Positions 50,153 through 64,000 of a stretch of 64,000 nucleotides of DNA are shown piece by piece. Source of the DNA: Microcebus murinus. Taxonomy: Eukaryota > Chordata > Mammalia > Primates > Cheirogaleidae. The notes beneath the pieces were generated by a model. It worked only from the letters and a program-made list of their open reading frames with translations, was not told the origin of the DNA and made no database searches. Made by a program: the position numbers and the translations under genes. The stretch spans positions 28,303,501 to 28,367,500 of the forward strand of contig NC_134122.1 of assembly GCF_040939455.1 (NCBI RefSeq). The letters run 5' to 3'. Each line of letters opens with the position of its first letter. The first letter of the stretch is position 1.

Positions 50153-50478
50153 CAGCTGGGCGCAGTGGCTCACGCCTGTAATCCAAGCACTCTGGGAGGC
50201 TGAGGTGGGTGGATCACTCGAGGTCAGGAGTTCAAGACCAGCCTGAGCAAGAGCTAGACCCCGTCTCTACTAAAAATAGAAATTAGCTGAACAACTAAAA
50301 TATATATAGAAAAAATTAGCCAGGCATGGTGGCACATGCCTGCAGTCCCAGCTACTCAGGAGGCTGAGGCAGGAGGATCACTTGACCCCAGGAGATTGAG
50401 ATTGCTGTGAGCTAAGCTGACGCCACGACACTCTAGCTCGAGTAACAGAGTGAGACTCTGTCTCAAAAAGAAAAAGAA
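50153..50478 (+). repeat. Alu, sense, strepsirrhine type
   Basis: 'gctgggcgcagtggctcacg' start; the middle contains the reverse of the block in degraded form ('aaattagctgaacaactaaa'). Flanks 'gaaaacttttagttcc' and 'gaaagcctttggttcc' are an imperfect target duplication. Confidence 0.92.
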
Positions 50479-50704
50479 AAGGAAAGCCTTTGGTTCCTCC
50501 CATGCCACTACTGCTCTAGACTGCTCAGGGAAGGAGCAGTTGTGAAGACAATATTGACAGCATCAAAGACAACGCGGGTTGTGAAGGCAAGTAAGAACAT
50601 TGCCTGGCACGTGGGTAAGCAGTCAATGAAGATCAGCTGTCATTCTGATTACTGTGCCTCTCCAGGCATCTCATTGTATCTTCTGTTATCAGTCTCCCAC
50701 TAGA

Positions 50705-50772
50705 CTGAGTGCAGCAACCATGGCTCCTTCAGTGCACTGCTCCTTCAGTGCAGCAACCATGGCTCACTCATC
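50705..50772. repeat. Short direct repeat (CAGTGCAGCAACCATGGCTC type)
   Basis: The phrase GTGCAGCAACCATGGCTC occurs twice, about 41 bp apart, with CTCCTTCAGTGCA between copies also partly repeated. Confidence 0.75.
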
Positions 50773-50865
50773 TCTGTATCCCCTACAGTACGAGAACTTA
50801 CTCATTGATCTGCTGGTGAAGAGCCTCAGGATCAGTGAGAAGAAAAGGGTGTTCGAGGAGGGTTG

Positions 50866-50886
50866 GGATTCCCTCTGGTGGTCAGG
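50866..50886 (-). promoter_or_regulatory. CTCF-like motif (reverse)
   Basis: On the minus strand GACCACCAGAGGGAATC matches the CTCF core with two mismatches near its 3' end. It points toward the forward motif at 44.9 kb. Confidence 0.42.
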
Positions 50887-51446
50887 GCTTGCTTTGAGCA
50901 CCAAGTGTGTCTGAATCTCACTGTACCATTTACTGTGTGCCTGGTGAACTGTCCTCCAACCCCATATTTCTTCCTGAAGAAGCGGAAGGTGGAAATGAAA
51001 AGCCTTGTGTATCATGATAAGAATTTAGCCTTTGACCTAGGGTATGAGAGGGGCCACTGAGAGGTTCTGAGGTGTCATCACCCACTGTGCATTTTAGAGA
51101 GGTAACTCGTGCTTAGCTATGAATGGAGGAGAAAGAAGAAAGCAGAGACCTAGTGCAAGACTGGTGCCAAAGTCCTGGAATGAGTTGAGGATGGCTTAGG
51201 CCAATGCAAGAGTCACAGGAATGGGGAAGAAAGGGTGGGTGAGATACTGACTGACAAGCTGTAGGGGTGAAGAGATGGAGAGAAGTGTGTATCCAGACCA
51301 ATTAATTCCCACAATACTAACTTGGCTTACTAGAAAGTTGACGTCAGCAGCCAAAGCAGGGAATAAATACACAAGAACATGCTTGTGAAAGATAAAAGAA
51401 TCCTGTTATCTGTGGAAAAACCACTCTGGTGACTATATGACCATAA

Positions 51447-51660
51447 TTATTATTATTATTATTTTAAACACGGTCTTGCTCTGTCACCCTAGCTAGGGTG
51501 CAGTGGTATCATCATAGCTCACCACAACCTCAAACAGCTGGGGTCAAAATCAAGCGATGCTCCTGCCTCAGCCTCCTGAAAGCTGGGACTACAGGCACAT
51601 GCCACTGAACCCAGCTAATTTTTCTATTATTATGTAGAGACAGGGTTTTTCTTGCTCTGG
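51447..51660 (-). repeat. Alu fragment, antisense, with ATT microsatellite
   Basis: Begins with a (TTA)n tract where the tail should be, then 'ggtcttgctctgtcacccta' and ends at 'gtagagacagggtttttctt'. The rest of the right half is missing. Confidence 0.8.
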
Positions 51661-54600
51661 CTTATAATTATCTTTGTGTGTAAAACACAGTCTATGTAAT
51701 TTTTTATTCATTCCAAGATCTTCAGTTCTTCATTATTGACATATTTAAAATAATGCATCTAATTGGGCTTTCCTTTTTTTTTGAACTGGAAAAAATTTAA
51801 ACTCTGCACATAATTTGAAGAAAGAAAATATCTTTGGGAAGCTTTTAAAAAAATCTTTTCACTAAGAAAATATAAATTCATTAAAATGCTCTTCACCACC
51901 GCTCCATGGTTTATGCTAAAACTGGGCTTTTCCTCTAGTTGGAGACTTATCAGTTAATATCCCTTCTCAGAATCATTTAGTTGGATCTCAAAAGAACAGG
52001 AATGATTTGGGATGGTGGGAGATGTTAGGAATGAAATTCCTTTTGCTATGTCCGAAAATGTCCTTGGAAATCTTGTCCATCCCTCTCATTTTACAAATGA
52101 TTACACTGTGGTGCTTAAGAAGGCAAAACCAGAAGCTAAAGGAACTTACAAGGAGGTAGAATTCAGCTCAACTTAATTTGCATTCCTGAGCATTCTGATT
52201 GCTCAGGAATGGGATTACCTGCTTTTGTGCCACACAACAATGAGCTGCTCATCCCTAAAGATATTGTAACAGAGTATGGACAGCCATCTGTCAACGTGTT
52301 GAAAGTTTCTGTACTGAGCAGGGGGTTAAGGTGGTTTCTAAGGCTCTTTTTGACTCTTTTTTATTGATGGGATGTGAGGAGCTGGAGAATGCAGGAAGGC
52401 TGTGTGAACATTCATGGACGTGCAAGTTAGGTAGCTATGGGGCCTTGTTATCATTTTACTACTTGTATGTAAAAGGAGAAGCGGGAGAGGTAGCTATATA
52501 GATATGTAGAGACCAGCTCGAGGAGGGCCTGGACTATAAGGCTAAGGAGTTAGAATTTTATTCTATAAGAGAGAAGCTACCGAAGTTTTTGATAAAGGAG
52601 TGACAAGATTGGTGTAGTACTCTGGGGAGACGGAGAGAAAACAAAGATATTAATCCATTAGGAGACTGTAAATAATCCAGGGAAAGAGTGACAAGAACCT
52701 GAACTCTAGGGTTAGCAGCAATGGGGAAATGCAGAGGAAGAACAGTGAGGGAGATTGAAGAATCACCATGGACAGAACAACTGCCTGGATGTTTTCCTCT
52801 TCTCCCCACCTCATACCCAAGCCTTGGAGGGCACATGGTCCCGGCTCCTGCCAGGTAGAGCAACCTGGGGAAGGTCTTCCATTTTCTCATCTCATTGTCA
52901 CGTCACCCTGGGTGTGTTCAATCCTGCTTCCTCATCTGTGAAACGGGGATACTGCTGATGACTGCCATATGGATAGGTCGTGAGGATTAAATGACTTAAT
53001 ATATGAAACAACTTGGAAAAGGCCCAGGCAAGGCCAGCACAGACTATATGCCATGTGTCAGCTACTGCTATCATCACTTGGAAACCCCACCCCTCCACAA
53101 CCTCAACTCTAAAAACTTCTCTGACAACGATCTCATCTTTTCACTCCATGTTTACTGAACCTGCCCAGGACTTGACACTAGTTAGATGTAGGAGAATGAG
53201 GAGCACAATCAAAACTCCTGAATTTTGACCCTGAGAGGTTTACAGAAATTTTGAGAGGGGGCAATAAATGGGAAAGTTGTTATCTGGCTTGAAACATAAC
53301 AGAAAATTGTAAAAAGTCCAGGTGTAAATGTTCTGCAGTCTGCTAGAGACCCAAGACTGGAGCCCAGGACAGAGATCAGTACCACACATGCACAGTGGTA
53401 ATGGCTGAAGCCTTGGGAGCAAGGGAGTTCCATGGATAATGACGTAGAAACAGAGACAAGCTGATGCCATGACAATGTTGAGGAGTGGCCCTTAGGGACT
53501 GAGAAAAGAATCACCATGGGAAATAGGAAGGATCTGTAAAGGAATCATGTGAGTAAAATGTTACAGAAGCAGTTTCAAAGTTATTTTAGAACACAAAACT
53601 TATTTTTTATGCAATGGCCCTGATCACTGTCAGGCCCCATTCAGCCACTCAGTCTGTCTCCGTGCTTCAGTATCTGAGTAGAGGGCTGATCCTTCACATT
53701 TAGTACCTATACATCACCTAGCAGTTTTACCAGTTCAGGTGTCTTCCAGAGCTCCACGTGAAGCACCCCATGAGTTGCCATGCTCAGGCTCACCCCAAAC
53801 TGCCGTGCTGAGAGCCTCCTCTTCTTTACCACATAGGGCCTGACTTCTCAGGCCTACCAAGTTTATCACCTCCTAGAAATTTTCTCTATTCCATTGCTAT
53901 TTTTTCCTTCTCAGTGCATATTTTTAGATTCTATCTCCAGAAATTCTTATATAGGTCTGCTTTGAGGCTCAAGAAACCTGCACTAACAAGCAGCCTGGTG
54001 AACCTAATATGGATAGTTCATGGTCCACCCTTTGAAAAACAAAGACAATCTGCAAGTATGTGGCAAATGTTAAAGAGCCAAAATGATCAGTTTCATTTAG
54101 TTTTGTGAAATTAAAAACTACTAGGTGGTCAATCACAATATATGATCTAGAATTTTCCAAAGACATCAGCATTCCATTTTCTCAACTCCTCCATTATTTC
54201 CATCCTGGCTTTCCCCAGAGCTGCAACAGCCTCCCAGCAATGGCCAAACCAATAAATCTAAATTTGCTTATTGCTCCCCAACAACCAAGCTCTTCTGTCA
54301 AGGACCCTATACCCATAAGACCTTTCTTGTTTGGGTTGCTGGTTTTAACTACTATACCACACCAAATGATCTACAGCTCATAAAATCTTAAATGTGGGTC
54401 TGCAGGTGGGTGTGACTGTGTAAATGATTTTGAGACAGTCTGCAGCAGTATTTGGAGGAATATGATGGAGGTCTGGGTGAAAGAGAAGTCTCATTTTTGT
54501 GACTAAGAGAAATGTTGTCATAAAGAAATTTTAGAGGCTAACTTTCAGATTCCATTTATAGTCACTTAAGTATCCTGTTTTAACTGAAATAAATTTGATC

Positions 54601-54807
54601 CCTACACAAAACCACACTCAATCTCTCCTTCTGAAAAACTATTCTGTTTAATAGTGCACTTCAGTTATGCTACAGGATGAGCAGGTTTGGGAAAACACAA
54701 TGGAAGGCCATCCTTTTGGTTGGGAAAACTCAGGGAGCTCCATCCAACCCAGTAAGGAGCCCTGTCACCAGGCTCAGGCCACAGCCTTTCTTCTCTGGGC
54801 TTTGCTC
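51661..54807. other. Intergenic, unassigned
   Basis: No gene. A MIR-like segment is visible near 52920-53040 ('ctcatctgtgaaacggggat', 'gtgaggattaaatgac'). Other open frames show no domain. Confidence 0.45.
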
Positions 54808-55764
54808 TTTATTTGCATTAATCCTCAGCTGGTAAATAGTCAGAGGTGGAGTCAAGACTGGTCTGGCTGCTGGTGCCAGATGTCAGAGGTGGCAGAGGGC
54901 AGGGCAAGCAGGCTGAGTGGGCTCCTTGAAAGCATCCTTAGTAATTAGAGGTTTAGATAAAATCACTTTTCATCACAGAAGGGGAATGGAGGAGAAAAGA
55001 CAGAACTCAGAGGCCAATGCTGAATGCTTCTGATCCTCGCCCTCAGGTTATTCACTGCCTGGATGGATTTCCCAGCCAGCCCTGTTACAACAGGGAAGGG
55101 CAGCGGTCTGCCTACAATATTGCCAGACTACTCTTGGAAAAATGGTCTTGCAGCTCCAAGAGCTTCAATAATACAGTTATCACAGAAAATTTTGGGGGGT
55201 CTTTCCCCCCCACCTTAATAAATCCCTCAACGCCAAATCTCTATAATTAATGAAATCATGAAACAAAATAGTATGTTCCTCAGTAAAACTTAAAGCTGGA
55301 TTAGGAACAGTGGCTTTGAAATACAGCTTCTATTTCCCCTTCCTAGCAAGTAACAGGACCCAGAACATTCTTTACACTGCTTTCTGCACTGACTCCAAGT
55401 AGAGGAATCCTTGGAATTTTGTCCCTACTGTGCTTCCATCCCCACTTTGGAAAGGCTTCTCTACTGTGAGGAAAATGGATTAGTGCAAACTCCCTTCCAA
55501 AATGGGGTGACTGGTCCCAGAGCTTCCTTCTATTCCCACCATGTGATATGCAGCTGGCCTCATCATTTTCCAAGGCCAGCAGGATTCCAGGCAAACTTCA
55601 CTAGGCTGCTGATCACTGTGCCAGGACAATTTGCCCAATTTGCCCCATTCTTTAAAGTGAAAGGTTTGAATTAAAAGGGACAGATCATAAATTGTTCATA
55701 CTATATAGTAAGGCAAGAGCTCTTGAGATTCAGAGGAAGTGAGGAAAACAGATGTGTGGCTCTT
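54808..55764 (-). other. ZNF3: ZNF3 3' UTR (approximate)
   Basis: The first minus-strand AATAAA I find downstream of the stop is at 54808-54813. The true end could differ. Open frames here are not supported. Confidence 0.4.
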
Positions 55765-60909
<5,145 letters not shown>

Positions 60910-61274
60910 GGGTAGGGCTAGATGATCCAGTCTCTGGTCTCTGCAGACTCAGCAGGAAGCAGGTTTGAATGAGAATGAGGAAGCACTGCAGAAGCAAAAG
61001 TTCAAGGTTCAAAATAATTCAAAAAAACCTCCTGAGTACAGAAAGAGCAGAACTATTTCAGTTAGTACCCAAGAACAGTGAGAGAAAACACAGCAATAGG
61101 ACTAATCTTTTAGATTCTATTGAATATGTACGCCCACTCCCTGTAATAAGACTACCACAAGGACCACAAAAAGGGCCCAAGTTTCTCAACAATAGCTCCC
61201 CCTACACACTAAGTGATGATATTTAAAACACCAAAAAGTGGGCATATATATTGACCAGGATAAAAAGACTAATC

Positions 61275-61383
61275 CAGGGGTAGGAACAAATTTGTTATAT
61301 AAAATTTGGATTCAGTCAAAAGGCCACACTTAAGGACCTAGAAGGCCACATGTGGCATTAAGGCTATAAATTCTCCACCCCTG
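61275..61383. mobile_element. hAT MITE, 109 bp
   Basis: Ends CAGGGGTAGGAAC and (inverted) CAGGGGTGGAGAA form imperfect terminal inverted repeats. 8-bp flanks GACTAATC (61267-61274) and GACTAGTC (61384-61391) differ by one base, the hAT target signature. Confidence 0.82.
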
Positions 61384-61785
61384 GACTAGTCTCACTTGCT
61401 GTGTTTCCTCTCAGTGAGAAGGCAGCTGCCTTCTTTTTATCTCCCTTTTCTCATAAGACATTTTCTTGGATCAGAATATAAGTGGAGACTAGTATTTTTT
61501 AAAACATAAGATTCACTATTACTCTTTTATCCCTAGTAATGTCTCTACTCCCCAGTTGTTACCATAATCAAGAGGTCTGTTCTCTGTGGCTTGGAGGATA
61601 AAATGTAATATTAGTACTTAGACCAAGGTTTGGATCACAAGCAGAAGTTTCTACTTCACACCTGAAAACTGTGGCAAGATCAATACATGTAGAATAAGTC
61701 CAGCAGCCACCAGAGCATCCTTACATTTATGCAAGAACATAAGGAAAAAAACCCTGGATTTCATCTACCTCTCTATCTTTATCTG

Positions 61786-61860
61786 TTCACTCATTTGCTC
61801 ATATAACAAACATTTGTTGAGTGCCAACTATATTGCAAGACAATATTGCAAGGAGTGAAA
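61786..61860 (+). repeat. L2-like fragment
   Basis: 'cactcatttgctcatataac' then 'catttgttgagtgccaacta' resembles the 3' part of L2. Confidence 0.55.
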
Positions 61861-62819
61861 AAAATCAGTAATTCAAAAAGTATTTGCTTCATCATTACAG
61901 ACTGCTACTCTCACAGGAGCCACAAAAGGAGGAGGGGCCCTATCTCAGAGTCCCTTGAAAGTTTGGAGAACTATGGTCTTTGGGTAGCAAGGGGGTACAG
62001 AATGCCCAATACCAATGCCATCACACAGTGGAAAGCAGTGCATCAGGCATAAGCCAGACCCACTGGAAATCAAGGTGACACACACTTTTGCCACTATCAC
62101 TCTCCCAGCAGGATCCCTTCAACAATTTCTCAGAATCAGCCACCATTTTTAATTATCAACCACCTTTACAATTTCCGGGACTGTTTATGAGCAAATACTC
62201 CCAACAAATCAGGTCAGTACTAATTCTCCCTAGAAAGGCAAGTCAAAGACTCTGACTGCAGAGAAAAAGACAATAGTTCCTCCCCACAGCTGGGTTAAGC
62301 AAAGCCAGAACTCAAAGGCATATTGTTGAGAACAAGTCCCCAGTGTCTGGATCAGTAAACAATGTTTCTCATAGAAAGAAAACTCTCCATTGTGCCCCAC
62401 AGCTTCAGGTCCAGGCAGGGCCCTTCCCCTGCTCTGCTGTCAACCCAACTCCCTGAAGCTAATCTTGGAGACTGAGAAAGATAACCTAGCAGTGAGAACA
62501 CTTCACAGAAAGTTTTACCTGCTGAACTCTGTCCTCCCTTCTTTGGAGTTAGTCCCTAGAAGGCCAAAGTAGCAATTATTGGGAATTTGGCAGCCTCTGT
62601 TCAAGATCCTGGAAATTGTGACATTAGTCGATGCCAATGCTGTATGATTGGGGGGGGGAGGGAATTTAAAACATTCACATAAACTTCATTTCTAATACAG
62701 ACAGAGATAAGAAAAAAAGAAAACATATGTTGATAAATACAAATTACAACCACCACAACTGGTATTTGGGTTGTACCCCTGGAAAGACCCAAAAGGGAAC
62801 TGAAGGTTCTCTGGGTTAA

Positions 62820-62861
62820 CCTCCACTCAGGGTAAGAAAGCCTCCACTCAGGGTAAGAAAG
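62820..62861. repeat. 21-bp perfect tandem duplication
   Basis: The unit CCTCCACTCAGGGTAAGAAA followed by G occurs twice head to tail. Confidence 0.9.
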
Positions 62862-63419
62862 TTCTCTCAGTTAACTTGCTAGATACTGTACTCTCAAGCA
62901 CTTCAGCAGGAAGTCTGTTCCACTGTTGCACAGGTTAGCCATTAGGGGTCTTCAGGTGTTAAACTGAAAATCTATCTCCTTGGACCTTCACCTCACAGAA
63001 ACCTAGTGCCCTATACAGCTTCAATGATAGATTCTTCTTCTATACGACTGTTCATAAACAGTTGAAACCAAATACTGCTAACTCTCCACAGATGTCTCTT
63101 CTGGAGAAAAAAATACCTTTAATTCCCCTAATTATTCCAGAGATTACAGGTTCATCATCCTGTCATCCTCTTGTGGAGTTTACATACACCCTTCAGAACG
63201 TAAACACCAGCGTGGGTTCAACATCACTGATAAAGCACTATCAAATTAGTAAATCTAATACAACTGAAAATGGGAGCCAGAGTCGGCTGTATCGCTCCTG
63301 GAAAATGACTCGATTTACTGGGCTCCAGTGGGATTATTCTCGGAATGAGTTTGCCTGCCCTCCCAGCGGTGGTTCTAACTACATATCCCTCGCAGAACTA
63401 CACATTCTCTGATCCTCGG

Positions 63420-64000
63420 ACCCACGTAAGTAAAAATAAACTTCCTCTCCTACCACAGGCGCGTATAAGTGTTAACATCAAGTAAATGCGTCTAGAAGTA
63501 CCGAGCGAGGGTCGTTGTCACCAGCTGTTTTTAAGAGAGGGACTTCTCTATACCATACTGAAACTTTTACACGCTCGATCTGCACGCTGTGTAAGTCACA
63601 AAACCAGAACCTGGGCGCCTTTCCTCCCCTGCCCGCCCCACACAGGGTCTCTCTGTGTTGGGGACTCGGGGGGGGGGGGTCCTCCGGGGAAGTGGAGTAG
63701 AGGACTGGCTTCGGGGCAGGGAGGGGCGCCTCCCCGCACCCTGCTCCAGGCCAGCCTGGGGGACCCCGCGAGCCACAGCGGCACGGACACCACCCCCTTT
63801 CCCGGCGACCGCAGCCCCCGTCTAACCGCGAGCCCCAAGGACGGCCGGACTCACCCTGGGGGCAAGGACGGGAGATATAGGGGGCCGGACACAGACCAGG
63901 CCCTGTTGAACCCTGTCACAGACCCACACACCGGGGACAGAACAAAGAACGGAAGTTTCCCCCGTTTCGCTTCCGGGTCGGTCGTTTACACCACCCAGCT
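63420..64000 (-). promoter_or_regulatory. ZNF3: CpG-island promoter of ZNF3
   Basis: CpG density rises from about 63.42 kb to the window end. ETS-type cores occur at 63950-63955 (CGGAAG) and 63970-63976 (CTTCCGG). A G run lies at about 63669-63680. Minus-strand frames in the island are compositional. The island may extend beyond the window. Confidence 0.75.
63855..63970 (-). other. ZNF3: ZNF3 noncoding exon 1 (approximate 5' end)
   Basis: Minus-strand donor CCCAGG|GTGAGT at 63855/63854. The start site is placed near the ETS motifs by inference. Confidence 0.55.

Larger units (their letters stand above)
60941..63854 (-). other. ZNF3: ZNF3 5' intron
   Basis: 2.9 kb between noncoding exon 1 and the first coding exon, assuming no extra leader exon. 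Contains a hAT MITE, an L2 scrap and a 21-bp tandem duplication. Open frames at 60969-61226 and 63062-63412 have no recognisable domain. Confidence 0.55.

Overview
This window is mammalian, nuclear, and almost certainly primate. Intron-split C2H2 zinc-finger genes with GT-AG junctions sit among MIR, L2, L1, Tigger, hAT and many Alu repeats. Five of the dimeric Alus (about 11.97, 26.96, 36.62, 38.39 and 50.15 kb) carry a GTTGGCCAATTAATTTC-type block (degraded in the 50.15 kb copy) in the middle of the element. As far as I recall, that block marks strepsirrhine Alus and is absent from human AluS/Y, so a lemur-type primate is the best guess. From memory, the genes correspond to human 7q22.1: ZKSCAN1, then ZSCAN21, then ZNF3.

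Layout. ZKSCAN1 lies on the + strand from about 2.1 to at least 18.0 kb. It has a CpG-rich promoter with noncoding exon 1, a SCAN exon, two short linker exons, a worn KRAB exon and a terminal exon with six zinc fingers. My splice model gives 562 codons plus stop. Exons 2 and 3 (669 nt together) match the known circular RNA circZKSCAN1, and Alu-type repeats in opposite orientation lie in the flanking introns. A decayed zinc-finger fragment lies 3 kb beyond the stop. The 21-30 kb stretch is intergenic, with LTR-like pieces, a young Alu and an 86-bp minisatellite.

ZSCAN21 lies on the + strand from about 30.6 to 44.0 kb. It has a second CpG promoter, an 8.4-kb first intron filled with an old L1, a small hAT element and five antisense Alu-type repeats, then the SCAN exon, a linker exon and an exon with seven fingers (476 codons). 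The gap between the convergent genes (44-54.8 kb) holds an old repeat, a 3' L1 piece, two Alus and two opposing CTCF-like motifs.

ZNF3 lies on the - strand from the promoter near 63.9 kb to about 54.8 kb. It has four coding exons (446 codons), one KRAB A-box and eight fingers. Its intron after the first coding exon contains a COX6C retrocopy with an open 75-codon frame and a perfect 15-bp target-site duplication. Its next intron upstream holds a 109-bp hAT MITE.

The three genes are paralogous nuclear DNA-binding regulators. ZKSCAN1 and ZNF3 still share exons of identical length (92 and 127 nt), whereas ZSCAN21 and ZKSCAN1 share the SCAN oligomerisation exon. I found no convincing new protein family. 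The more unusual observations are the circular-RNA architecture, the intact COX6C retrocopy, the minisatellite, a very short poly(A)-tailed insertion and the CTCF-like pair.
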